From the NCBI GenBank assembly GCA_002389705.1, contig DGQJ01000326.1:6646-28975 (forward strand): 22,330 nt of DNA, written 5' to 3'. Source of the stretch: Bacteroidales bacterium UBA4417. Lineage in GTDB: Bacteria > Bacteroidota > Bacteroidia > Bacteroidales > UBA4417. The position numbers and the translations under genes are program-made. Shown here piece after piece: positions 14,459-22,020 of this stretch (position 1 is the stretch's first letter; each line of letters opens with the position of its first letter). Under the pieces are notes generated by a model. That model ran no database searches. It worked only from the letters and a program-made list of their open reading frames with translations, and was not told the origin of the DNA.

Positions 14459-15826
14459 TCAGTTATTCGTATGCCTCGGAATCTCTATCCCGAACAACTT
14501 GCGGTACAGCTCAATAATATAGGGATCAGTCATTCCCGACAGGTAGTCGAGTACCGAAAATACCTTGTCGTAAGGGTTTGCTGATGCCGAAGTAAACTGT
14601 TCGGGTAACAGTTTCAGAATTTTCTGTTCTTTGTGTGCAGGGCTTTGGGCCAGTACCGCCGGTATAAACAGCGAAAGCAGGTCCGACATCACCTTATAGC
14701 CCAGCAATTCAAGCTGCACCACCGACTCGTGGTTATATATTTTCTGGTTCGATTCACGGGCAATAGCCAGCAAAGTAGGATATCTTTGTTCCAGTGTATC
14801 TATCAGTCCACAGTTGTATTTTCCCTGCAATATGCTGCTGCTGTTCAGGGTAAATTCTTCGGCCGATTTATCCACCAGTGCATTGATGCATTTGGCCCGC
14901 AGATACGATACCTGCTCGTTTTTATCGCTAATACTTTCCAGCGTTGCTTTTGTTTTAGCGGTTTCCGAAGAGTTTATCTCATTCAACAGGCTCATAAAAG
15001 TGCTGATAACATGGTCGTGTTCCATGATATGCAGCCGGTGGGCATCTTCAAAATCTATTATCCGGTAACAGATATCGTCGGCAGCCTCGGTTAAATATAC
15101 AAACGGGTGACGACAAAAAACTGCGGGTTGGGTTGATTCCGTTAAAACGTTGAGTGTTTGTAAAATCTCTGAAGCCACAGCGAGTTCCGACTGGAAAAAA
15201 CCGAATTTCTTGGTGTTGATCTTGCCTTTGGAACTGGCAACCGACTCGCAGGGATATTTTATCAAAGCAGCCAGCGTGGTATAAGTGAGGCGGTACCCGC
15301 CTGTAGATTTCCCGTTGAACTGGTGTATCAGCACCCGCAGCGAATTGGCGTTACCCTCAAAGGTTACCAGGTCGTTCCACTCCGGCTCGCTGAAGTAAGC
15401 GTGCAATGGCTTTCCGGCAATTGGCTGTAATTTGTTGGAAATAAAATAGTTTGAGATGGCCTTTTCGCCGGTATGCCCGAACGGCGGGTTGCCGATATCG
15501 TGCGCCAGGCAGGCTGCCGCTATCACATTTTGTAATTCGAACTCATAAAATTCCCGGTTTGCTTCTTCAACCTGGTTGTTTTTAATTAATGCTTTCCCTA
15601 CCAGCTTTCCCAGCGAGCGTCCAACGCTCGAAACCTCAAGCGAATGGGTTAATCGGTTATGCAAAAATGCTGAGCCTGGCAATGGAAAAACCTGGGTTTT
15701 GTTCTGAAGCCTCCTGAAGGCCGATGAGAAAATAATACGGTCGAAATCAACCTGGTACCCTGTTCTTATTCCGTAACTCGAGGGAACACCGGTGCGTTTA
15801 TCAGAGAGGATTGTATTCCAGTTCAT
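14459..15826 (-). CDS. dgt: Deoxyguanosinetriphosphate triphosphohydrolase-like protein
   Basis: A 455-residue HD-superfamily phosphohydrolase. It opens with the family's R-x-x-F-x-R-D-x-x-R-I-x-F-S-S-A-F-R-R-L-like stretch (about 26-40), then H-N-R-L-T-H-S-L-E-V (56-65, metal ligand H61), A-H-D-I-G-N-P-P-F-G-H-T-G-E (108-121, H109/D110 and H118) and a later E-A-A-D-D-I-C-Y block supplying the remaining Asp. These residues define dGTPases that cleave dNTPs to deoxynucleoside plus triphosphate, helping control dNTP pools. Length matches the bacteroidotal type. The ATG at 15826 is preceded about 70 bases upstream by a TATCTTTG -7 box. It looks like a core gene marking the resident chromosome right of the putative island. 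Confidence 0.92.
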   Translation of the reverse strand: MNWNTILSDKRTGVPSSYGIRTGYQVDFDRIIFSSAFRRLQNKTQVFPLPGSAFLHNRLTHSLEVSSVGRSLGKLVGKALIKNNQVEEANREFYEFELQNVIAAACLAHDIGNPPFGHTGEKAISNYFISNKLQPIAGKPLHAYFSEPEWNDLVTFEGNANSLRVLIHQFNGKSTGGYRLTYTTLAALIKYPCESVASSKGKINTKKFGFFQSELAVASEILQTLNVLTESTQPAVFCRHPFVYLTEAADDICYRIIDFEDAHRLHIMEHDHVISTFMSLLNEINSSETAKTKATLESISDKNEQVSYLRAKCINALVDKSAEEFTLNSSSILQGKYNCGLIDTLEQRYPTLLAIARESNQKIYNHESVVQLELLGYKVMSDLLSLFIPAVLAQSPAHKEQKILKLLPEQFTSASANPYDKVFSVLDYLSGMTDPYIIELYRKLFGIEIPRHTNN

Positions 15827-16170
15827 CGATTTTTATATTTTGTAAACCTTTAGTCATATGCTTAATCATCTTCTCAGCAGGGGAAACTAAAATCAGAGCA
15901 AAGATAGGTATTCCGGTGTACCGAAAAAAAGCTGTTGCGTATCCAATTCTGTAGCAGTAAACGAATAGATTAGGTTCGGTAGCGTGTTTGGTAGCTTTTA
16001 ATAAAAGGGGAGGGGATTACTTACTGGAATACAGTTCACAATATTAAAGGAGTAATGACCATACAATCACAGCCTTTGATTTAAATAGCATGAAATAAAT
16101 TTATAAACATCACCAGCATTTTAAATTTTATGTCCTATTTTCGCATCATTAAAATCACAATCATACAGAT
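15827..16170. other. Divergent intergenic region between dgt and the DUF3127 gene
   Basis: These 344 bases hold the probable dgt promoter box at 15899-15906 (minus strand) and, just before the DUF3127 gene, a near-match to the -7 box, TATTTTCG at 16136-16143. No gene, RNA or repeat is otherwise seen. Confidence 0.5.
15899..15906 (-). promoter_or_regulatory. -7 promoter box of dgt
   Basis: The minus strand reads TATCTTTG, a TAnnTTTG match, giving a 5' leader of about 70 bases. The -33 position is a T-run rather than a clear TTTG. Confidence 0.45.
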
Positions 16171-16533
16171 ATGGAAATCATCGGGAAAGTAGCTCAGTTG
16201 TTACCACTGGTAACCGGACAAGGCCGTAACGGCGAATGGCGTAAGCAGGAATTTGTATTAGAAATTGCCGAAGGGCAGTTTCCAAAAAAAATATGTTTCT
16301 CCCTGTGGGGCGATAAAATTGACCAGGCCGGCCTGAGAGTCGGCGAAACGGCAAAGGTATTTTTTGATCTTGAAAGCCGTGAATATAACGGGCGCTGGTT
16401 TACCGAAGCCAAAGCCTGGCGTGTTGAAAAACAGGGCGCCGCAGCTCCTGTTCAAACTTCATCGCCTCAAATGCCATCCGATCCTCCTGCATCATTTAAT
16501 GCAGCGCCGGTTGAGGACGATCTCCCGTTCTAG
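16171..16533 (+). CDS. DUF3127 protein, OB-fold-like, with SSB-like acidic tail
   Basis: A 120-residue protein. Residues about 1-85 form the DUF3127 domain typical of Bacteroidota (M-E-I-x-G-K-V start, W-R-K-Q-E-F-V-L-E at 23-31, Y-N-G-R-W-F-T-E-A-K-A-W-R at 72-84), a beta-rich unit that reads like a small OB fold. A Pro/Ala/Ser-rich linker follows, ending in E-D-D-L-P-F. That ending closely resembles the D-D-D-I-P-F tip of single-stranded DNA-binding protein, which docks repair and replication proteins. The domain-linker-acidic-tip layout is the same as SSB. Function is not established; a nucleic-acid-binding role is inference from this layout. It is transcribed alone, divergent from dgt and convergent with the transporter gene. 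Confidence 0.85.
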   Translation: MEIIGKVAQLLPLVTGQGRNGEWRKQEFVLEIAEGQFPKKICFSLWGDKIDQAGLRVGETAKVFFDLESREYNGRWFTEAKAWRVEKQGAAAPVQTSSPQMPSDPPASFNAAPVEDDLPF

Positions 16534-16616
16534 AGGAAAAGCATGGCCTGCCAGGGATAAATCATTAACCCCCCGGTCACCAGTTTTTACAATAGCGCTG
16601 TTGCCATTAAAAATAA

Positions 16617-16666
16617 TGAACCAGGTGATAAAGCATCTTCGCAACGATGTGTTTTTTCACCTGGTT
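16617..16666 (-). terminator. Terminator-like hairpin shared by convergent genes
   Basis: Ten-base arms AACCAGGTGA (16619-16628) and TCACCTGGTT (16657-16666), with an inner GCATC/GATGT stem, straddle the stop codon of the minus-strand transporter. On that strand CATTATTTTT follows, so it probably ends the transporter transcript; it could also stop the DUF3127 transcript. Confidence 0.6.
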
Positions 16667-17922
16667 TGCATTTGCAGGTAAATGATGCCAAATGAGAGTA
16701 ACATCGAAACAAGTGTTACTACGATCCCGATCCTGAAAAACTCCATAAATTTTATTTTTACGCCTTTCGTTTCGGCAGTTTCAATTACAATCAGGTTGGC
16801 CATTGCACCAATAATGGTTGCATTTCCGGCCAGCGTGGATGCCGATGCCAGGGCGAGCCAGAGTATTTCGCTGTCGGCGGCTTTCATCAGCGGAAGCATC
16901 ACCACCGTAAACGGAACATTGCTTACCACCTGCGACATCAGCAGGCTTGCCATGTGAACCCCGGCCAGGCCTGCAAGGTTTTCAGTGAGGTTAATATGTG
17001 TCAGCACCTGGTCCATTAAGCCGGCTTTTTCAACCCCGCGCACCACAATAAACAAGGAGGCAAAAAATAAAAGCAGCACCCAGTCCACCTGCCTGATGAC
17101 TTTCGATGGTTTCACCCTTCCCAGCAAAAGAATGAGCGAGGCCCCCAACAAGGCAATCACAGGGATGGACAATCCCAGCGGGCGGCTCAGGAAAAACAAA
17201 GCAATTACCAATATGAAAATGGGCACCGAAAAACGGATTGAACGATAATCCCATGTATCGCCGCCTGTAACCTGGCTCTCGGCAGATCCGGCTGCCAAAG
17301 CCTGAACCGGGAAACTTGCGTTGATCACCGTAGGATAAAACCATTTTACAGCCAGCACAACCACTATCAGCCCCAAGAAGGATACCGGCAGCAGGTAAAG
17401 CAGGAAACTTCCGTATGCAATTCCCGAATTTATGCCGATCAGCATATTCTGCGGGTTGCCGGTAATGGTCATGGCACTGCCAATATTCGACGAGAGTATT
17501 TCGGCGATCAGGAAAGGGATAGGGTTTACCTTTAATGCCCTGCATATACCTATTATAACCGGTGTAAAGAGTAACACTACGGCATCGTTTACCAGGAATG
17601 CGCTTGCCAAGCCGGTTATCATTGTAAGCACCAGCAGCAACTTAAAAGGGGTGTCGGCTATTGCCAGGGTTCGGGTTGCTATCCAGCCGAAAAATCCGTC
17701 CAGTTCCAGCGTCGAGATAATAATCATCATGCCAAGCAGCAGGGCAATGGTGTTGAAATCAATTGCCTGTATGGCCTCGTCGAAATTCATAACGCCAAAC
17801 ACAATCATGGCCACGGCCCCGAAAAATGCCGCCGAAGGCCGGTCGATATTTATCCGCGGCAACCGCGTAAAAATAATGCCGGTGTAAGTGATGATAAAAA
17901 TAATAAGGGCCGTTGTATACAT
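16657..17922 (-). CDS. SLC13/ArsB-NhaD superfamily anion or cation transporter
   Basis: A 421-residue protein with about 11 hydrophobic segments and the ion transporter superfamily's two inverted repeats: D-F-N-T-I-A-L-L-L-G-M-M followed by F-L-V-N-D-A-V-V-L-L-F-T-P, and later V-V-S-N-V-P-F-T-V-V-M-L-P. The T-G-N-P-Q-N-M-L-I-G loop is typical of the CitMHS/ArsB-like branch (Pfam PF03600 type). Substrates in this branch include citrate, arsenite and dicarboxylates, and sequence alone does not tell which; no ars or citrate genes are nearby. It lies 58 bases downstream of pgeF on the same strand and may be cotranscribed with it. Confidence 0.82.
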   Translation of the reverse strand: MYTTALIIFIITYTGIIFTRLPRINIDRPSAAFFGAVAMIVFGVMNFDEAIQAIDFNTIALLLGMMIIISTLELDGFFGWIATRTLAIADTPFKLLLVLTMITGLASAFLVNDAVVLLFTPVIIGICRALKVNPIPFLIAEILSSNIGSAMTITGNPQNMLIGINSGIAYGSFLLYLLPVSFLGLIVVVLAVKWFYPTVINASFPVQALAAGSAESQVTGGDTWDYRSIRFSVPIFILVIALFFLSRPLGLSIPVIALLGASLILLLGRVKPSKVIRQVDWVLLLFFASLFIVVRGVEKAGLMDQVLTHINLTENLAGLAGVHMASLLMSQVVSNVPFTVVMLPLMKAADSEILWLALASASTLAGNATIIGAMANLIVIETAETKGVKIKFMEFFRIGIVVTLVSMLLSFGIIYLQMQTR

Positions 17923-17980
17923 GTTATTCCTTGTTTAAACGTCGTAAAGAAGTGATGCCTTGCTTTGCGGCGAAATATAT

Positions 17981-18805
17981 TTATTGAATTTCGCCTGTAA
18001 GCATACAAATGCCTGCCGCAAACCTGCCGGTTATGCCTTTGCCAGCCCGCGACGAAAAGAAAGTATCGGAATGGCATTGGGTACAAAGCTGGGCTGTTTC
18101 TATGTTTTTTGGCTGAAGTCCGGCATCTGTAAGTTGTTTGTGGTTTGCATACCACAGATCGAAGAAAGGTTTGGGCGAATGCTCCTTCCTCACCAGGTAG
18201 CCCTCGGTAGTCCCAAAGCTTTGCTCGACCACGGTTTTTACATCGTCCCCGACTTCGTAACAACATGGACCGATGGAAGGTCCAATTCCGGCCAGTATTT
18301 GGGTAGGATTGCACCCAAATTGCGATTTCATGGCAAGTATAGTATTGGTGGTAATATGATGCACGGTGCCCCGCCACCCGGCATGTACTACGGCGCAAAC
18401 CCGTTTTTCGGGATCAAAAAGTATAACAGGCACGCAATCAGCAACCATCACCATGAGGCAAATGCCGGTCAGGTTGGTGATGATGGCATCCGTTTGAGGT
18501 GCTTCCAAAAGAATGCCTTCATCAATCGCGTCCTGGTCGATTACTTTCACATCGCCGCTATGCACCTGGCTGGCATACAGGAATTTATCAGGGTCAATGC
18601 CAGTTTCCCGGGCCAGTCGTGCGCGGTTTGCACTCACATGAACAGGGTTATCGGCGGTGTGTAATCCCAGGTTCAGGGTGTTGTATGGAGGCAGGCTGAA
18701 ACCACCTGCGCGGGTGGTTACAAAATGAACCAGGTTTGGCATAGTTACAAGATTCCCGAATGTATGAAGCTTCAGTGGGCCGGCGCTTTTAATCATAGGA
18801 TGCAT
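17981..18805 (-). CDS. pgeF: Peptidoglycan editing factor PgeF (laccase-domain purine nucleoside phosphorylase family)
   Basis: A 275-residue cytoplasmic protein of the PgeF/YfiH (DUF152, Cu-oxidase_4) family. The three metal ligands are present: H82 in S-Q-V-H-S-G-D, C124 in V-A-D-C-V-P and H141 in V-V-H-A-G-W-R-G. A G-P-S-I-G-P-C-C-Y-E-V block and a C-T-Q-C-H-S-D-T-F-F-S-S-R region complete the fold. E. coli PgeF cleaves wrongly incorporated amino acids (L-Ser in place of L-Ala) from UDP-MurNAc precursors; other members act on purine nucleosides. A longer frame with TTG at 18817 is rejected because that codon lies within the probable promoter box. ATG 18805 is used, with ATG 18796 equally possible. 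Confidence 0.9.
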   Translation of the reverse strand: MHPMIKSAGPLKLHTFGNLVTMPNLVHFVTTRAGGFSLPPYNTLNLGLHTADNPVHVSANRARLARETGIDPDKFLYASQVHSGDVKVIDQDAIDEGILLEAPQTDAIITNLTGICLMVMVADCVPVILFDPEKRVCAVVHAGWRGTVHHITTNTILAMKSQFGCNPTQILAGIGPSIGPCCYEVGDDVKTVVEQSFGTTEGYLVRKEHSPKPFFDLWYANHKQLTDAGLQPKNIETAQLCTQCHSDTFFSSRAGKGITGRFAAGICMLTGEIQ

Positions 18806-18814
18806 ATCAAAGGC

Positions 18815-18822
18815 CAAAAGTA
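18815..18822 (-). promoter_or_regulatory. -7 promoter box of pgeF, implying a very short leader
   Basis: The minus strand reads TACTTTTG (TAnnTTTG). Transcription would start near 18808-18810, leaving only about 3-5 bases before ATG 18805 or about 13 before ATG 18796. Confidence 0.4.
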
Positions 18823-18946
18823 TTTAAAAAAGACGGAACCTCAGCTTCTCAATCAGCGGTAATTCAGTGACGATGTAACCGGCTGAATATTAACAAGCCT
18901 TAACATTTATTAACGGGTTATAACATACAATGGATTTTATGTTTTT

Positions 18947-18954
18947 TACTTTTG
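18947..18954 (+). promoter_or_regulatory. -7 promoter box of the exported Met/Pro-rich protein gene
   Basis: TACTTTTG matches TAnnTTTG and leaves a 5' leader of about 38 bases before ATG 18997. No TTTG -33 element is apparent at the expected spacing. Confidence 0.45.
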
Positions 18955-18996
18955 GGATGAAGTTCACTGTAGTATTTCTTTAAAACCAAATAAAAT

Positions 18997-19800
18997 ATGA
19001 GAAACGTGACATCCAGATCATTATTCCTGATTTCGTGTGTGGGAGCGGCATTCCTGTTACTCCCTGTAATGGGCCTTGCCCAGGATAAAACTGAAAATCA
19101 GCCGCAAGGCAAAAAAACCATCACCATTCATGTAACCAAGGAGGTAGATGGCAAAACTATGGTGATAGATACCACGGTTGTTACCGATGGCGAATTCGAT
19201 GCAGATGCATTCCTGGCCGAAAAAGGGGTACTTGAAAACATCCCCGGCGATGAACAACGCATGGAACGCAGGATTGTGATCCGCCACCCGGGTGAGAAAG
19301 ATTTTAACTGGAGCGATTCGGACGGGACATTCCCCGATACCTTAAAATTTGGCGACGACCAGGAAATTATATTCAGTGATAAATTCGACCGTCCTTTCCC
19401 GCATTTTAATGAACCAGGCATGCAACGTCAATTTCAATTCAGGATGCCCGGCGATTTTACACCCATGCCCGGGCCCGACTTTGATCATATGCTCGAGGGC
19501 ATGTTACGTTCCTACGGACTGGATGAAATGATGCCCCTGGGCGAAATGAAGCAGGCCGTGGTTAAAAAGAAACGCAACGGCAAAAAGGTAATTATTACTT
19601 TCGAAGACAGGGACAAAACAGAAAACAGCAAAAGCCACCGCAATAAAAAGGAAGAGAACGTATTTTACTATAACGATGGTGGGCAGGGAATGGTTGCACC
19701 CGGCCATGAGCGGGTAATAATAGAGGAGAAACCTGGCGATGAACAGCCTGTAAAAACTGAGAAAAAGGTAATTATCATCAAAGAAGGAAAAGAAAAATAG
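18997..19800 (+). CDS. Exported hypothetical protein, charged and Met/Pro/Asp-rich
   Basis: A 267-residue protein with a clear signal peptide (basic start, hydrophobic stretch 9-25, A-Q cleavage site near 28-29). The N-terminal third (about 38-62) reads like beta strands with alternating Val/Thr. Residues about 125-170 are rich in Met, Pro, Phe, Asp and His. The C-terminus has repeated short V-I-I-I/K-K-V-I-I blocks within a strongly charged Lys/Glu background. It probably resides in the periplasm. I recognise no family; the composition would suit metal binding or a stress-protective role, but this is speculation. It has its own promoter box and a strong terminator, so it is a single-gene unit. 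Confidence 0.7.
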   Translation: MRNVTSRSLFLISCVGAAFLLLPVMGLAQDKTENQPQGKKTITIHVTKEVDGKTMVIDTTVVTDGEFDADAFLAEKGVLENIPGDEQRMERRIVIRHPGEKDFNWSDSDGTFPDTLKFGDDQEIIFSDKFDRPFPHFNEPGMQRQFQFRMPGDFTPMPGPDFDHMLEGMLRSYGLDEMMPLGEMKQAVVKKKRNGKKVIITFEDRDKTENSKSHRNKKEENVFYYNDGGQGMVAPGHERVIIEEKPGDEQPVKTEKKVIIIKEGKEK

Positions 19801-19828
19801 CTATCCTGAATCATCGGATCATAAACCA

Positions 19829-19866
19829 AAAGCCCGGAACTTTAAGCAGCTCCGGGCTTTTTTATT
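19829..19866 (+). terminator. Rho-independent terminator of the exported-protein gene
   Basis: Ten-base perfect arms AAAGCCCGGA (19829-19838) and TCCGGGCTTT (19851-19860) are followed by TTT on the plus strand, beginning 28 bases after the stop codon. Confidence 0.88.
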
Positions 19867-19882
19867 CCATGGAAAGTTTAGC

Positions 19883-19905
19883 TTATTTCCCTAAAACTTC
19901 TTCCT
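19883..19905 (-). pseudogene. Vestige of the 3' end of a TlpA-like thioredoxin gene
   Basis: On the minus strand these bases encode E-E-V-L-G-K and a stop, identical to the last codons of the thioredoxin gene ending at 21998. Nothing upstream resembles the rest of a thioredoxin. It is the scar of a duplicated or displaced gene end. Confidence 0.6.
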
Positions 19906-19945
19906 GTTTTTGTAGTAATATAAAATGCCCGGAATCTGAAGCAAG

Positions 19946-20839
19946 TTAATTTGTTAGCAATAATTCAACTGCTAATTGGCTATAATTTTCCATGGTTCCG
20001 GTTTTTCGGTTTTTGTTTTTCCACCAAGCATTTTTCCATATGCCCTGGCTGTATATCCAACTATTGTTATTTGTATTACATGGAATGGATCCAAATGCTG
20101 GTTCATACCTGATGCCTTTATTTCTCTTTTTTGATCCAGGCATCGTATATGTGTATTCATACTTATTCTCTTCGGTTAATAACCATTCCACCGCTATAAA
20201 TATTCCCTTATTTGGTATGCGGATATTATATGGGGAAAGGTCGACAAATGTTAAGCTCTTACCTTTTTTCACAACACCCAAAATGTTCCTGTCATATAGA
20301 AAATTTCCAGGCGATCCATCCTCATTCACCTCATAAAACCTGATATTGAATGAGGCATTTTTAACCTGGCTTCGTGTTAACAATTTTAATGATTGTATAA
20401 GCGGGGTTTCATTATATTGGCTGCTATATGGGAAATATCTTGCCACAATCCATGGAGCTGTACCACAAGCAAATAGGCTAAAAATGTCTGATTTTTGAAA
20501 TTGTCCGACTGATAGATGTTTTATCTCTTTACTTGAGGTTATTATGAATTCGGGAAGGTCTATCATCTGTGATTGCAGATAAACTATGCATGAGGCCTGT
20601 AGATTTGCCTTTTTAGCTTTATACCCAACCGATGAGAATGCTAAAACTGCTGAAGATGCTGTTTCAGGCAAGTGGAATCTGCCGTTTGTATCAGAGGTAG
20701 TTCCGGTATTTTGATTTACAAGCCAAATATTTACATAGGGTATAGGCTTTTGAGTGAGCGAATCCTTTACAATACCGGAAACTTGGCTAAATAAAATTTT
20801 AGAAAATAGAACCAACAGGAATAACAACTTTATTTTCAT
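19946..20839 (-). CDS. Secreted CarboxypepD_reg-like domain protein
   Basis: A 297-residue protein with an N-terminal signal peptide (hydrophobic 4-16, cleavage around S18/Q19). Residues about 19-105 form a carboxypeptidase-regulatory-like (transthyretin-like) beta sandwich: V-S-G-I-V-K-D-S-L-T-Q-K-P-I-P-Y-V-N-I, then G-T-T-S-D-T-N-G-R-F and L-A-F-S-S-V-G-Y. This domain is common in Bacteroidota on TonB-dependent receptors and secreted proteins. The rest (about 110-297) is a beta-rich domain with N-I-R-F-Y-E-V and I-F-I-A-V-E-W-L blocks, seen in similar secreted proteins of the phylum but without known function. There is no TonB plug or barrel. It lies between direct repeats with the metallopeptidase-like gene and looks more AT-rich than the flanking DNA. 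Confidence 0.8.
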   Translation of the reverse strand: MKIKLLFLLVLFSKILFSQVSGIVKDSLTQKPIPYVNIWLVNQNTGTTSDTNGRFHLPETASSAVLAFSSVGYKAKKANLQASCIVYLQSQMIDLPEFIITSSKEIKHLSVGQFQKSDIFSLFACGTAPWIVARYFPYSSQYNETPLIQSLKLLTRSQVKNASFNIRFYEVNEDGSPGNFLYDRNILGVVKKGKSLTFVDLSPYNIRIPNKGIFIAVEWLLTEENKYEYTYTMPGSKKRNKGIRYEPAFGSIPCNTNNNSWIYSQGIWKNAWWKNKNRKTGTMENYSQLAVELLLTN

Positions 20840-20983
20840 GTGTTTATATTATTTGAGATTATATCCTTGTTTCCCTGCTGACAGGGATCTCGGCAATATT
20901 AAGCATTCAATTATTATTGATCTTTGGTTTTGGATTCATGGCTATTTCGAAATTTGAGTGCCAGAAAATTGGTACCAGGTAAT

Positions 20984-21784
20984 TTATTCAATCTTTAAGC
21001 GGTAATTCAAATATTGTTTTTCCATATCATCAAATCTTACTCCTGTTACTTCAAAAGAAGCGTTCTCAATTTTTCTTCTTTTCAAACCATATAGCTTATT
21101 TATCTTCTCAGCACCATAGGTGTCGAATAACCAATTTAGCAGGCATCCCACTTGCGGATAGTATAATCGTGGCTGTAGGGTGTTGTTATAAAGTAATTCC
21201 GATGGGGAGAGTAGTTTCCCGTTCAAAATTATATTAGCTAGCGAAGAATCGATATTATACCTTGACAACACATTTTCCAGCATCTTTGATCCGTAATTTC
21301 CATCTATTGCGTTTGAGTATCCTTCACCAAAGAAACTGGTTTTAAATCTGCCCAATTGGCTGGTGGTTATGATATGAACCATTTCATGGCTGCCCACATA
21401 TTCAAAAACGTGCTTACTGGGATTAAAGATAGGTTCACTACTAAAGGTGAAATAAATTTGCTTTTTAGATTTACGTAAACTCGCGAAACCACCTCCATTA
21501 GTACCAATTTTCTCTTTTGCTTCATCATAGTTAAAAAGGAAGATTTCAACTTTAGCATCAAAATGGGTTTTTAAACGGTAATTTATGTATTCAATCGCAT
21601 GGTTTTGTTCCTGTATGATTTGTTGAATCGTAATCGAATCAGGTGAAGTTGTTTTAGTAAAGTGTAATGGCCTTGTATACAAAATAATATTTCCATTCTC
21701 TGTTCTTATCCAGGGGCCTTTCAGATCAGCTTTCCATGATACTAGAATTATTGATAAAAGAATAATGAATAACGTCTGTTTCAT
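20984..21784 (-). CDS. Secreted gluzincin-type metallopeptidase-like protein
   Basis: A 266-residue protein with an N-terminal hydrophobic signal (about 4-16). The zinc-peptidase motif H-E-M-V-H is at 133-137, with a downstream G-E-G-Y-S block at 153-157 whose E154 would be the third zinc ligand, as in gluzincins of the peptidase MA type. The stretch between shows the expected helix. No disulphide pattern or lipobox Cys is seen, so it is predicted periplasmic or secreted. It lies 144 bases upstream of the CarboxypepD_reg-like gene on the same strand. Substrate unknown; catalytic residues appear intact. Confidence 0.75.
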   Translation of the reverse strand: MKQTLFIILLSIILVSWKADLKGPWIRTENGNIILYTRPLHFTKTTSPDSITIQQIIQEQNHAIEYINYRLKTHFDAKVEIFLFNYDEAKEKIGTNGGGFASLRKSKKQIYFTFSSEPIFNPSKHVFEYVGSHEMVHIITTSQLGRFKTSFFGEGYSNAIDGNYGSKMLENVLSRYNIDSSLANIILNGKLLSPSELLYNNTLQPRLYYPQVGCLLNWLFDTYGAEKINKLYGLKRRKIENASFEVTGVRFDDMEKQYLNYRLKIE

Positions 21785-21937
21785 AGGTTAACGAAATTAT
21801 ATCAGCAATCAGATTAATTATTCAGAAAAACTTATTAGTTGACTATTCCCAGTTGTAAATATATGGATAGAATATTTCCGATAATTATTTTTTAGGAAAA
21901 TTAACTTATCAAAAAGGTTGATTTTAAAATATAAGTT

Positions 21938-21975
21938 AATAAAAAAGCCCGGAGCCAGCAATGGCTCCAGGCTTT
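21938..21975 (-). terminator. Rho-independent terminator of the thioredoxin gene
   Basis: Arms AAAGCC-C-GGAGCC (21944-21956) and GGCTCC-A-GGCTTT (21963-21975) pair over 12 bases with one C-A mismatch. On the minus strand the stem is followed by a T-run, 22 bases after the thioredoxin stop. Confidence 0.85.
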
Positions 21976-22020
21976 ATACTTCCAGGGAAAGTTTAGCTTA
22001 TTTCCCTAAAACTTCTTCCA
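21943..22020. repeat. Right copy of 78-bp direct repeat (terminator plus thioredoxin gene end)
   Basis: This is the resident copy: terminator, spacer and the final codons of the intact thioredoxin gene. It matches 19828-19905 without gaps; most differences fall in the hairpin loop. Confidence 0.75.

Larger units (their letters stand above)
19828..19905. repeat. Left copy of 78-bp direct repeat (terminator plus thioredoxin gene end)
   Basis: This aligns without gaps to 21943-22020. The first half is a similar hairpin, and 19872-19905 is essentially identical to 21987-22020. It encloses, with the right copy, about 2.0 kb carrying two secreted-protein genes. Confidence 0.75.

Noticed and set aside
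14633..15094. 153-codon plus-strand open frame antisense to dgt
   Set aside because: It lies wholly within the well-supported dGTPase gene, has no recognisable domain and mirrors that gene's codons.
17969..17995. GGCGAAAT/ATTTCGCC inverted repeat at the end of pgeF as a terminator
   Set aside because: The stem is 8 bases with no T-run on the minus strand, and the next gene on that strand follows closely, so termination is doubtful.
17030..18398. Long open frames (about 170-180 codons) on the minus strand within the transporter and pgeF genes
   Set aside because: They are out-of-frame shadows of the SLC13-like and PgeF genes, whose family motifs fix the correct frames.
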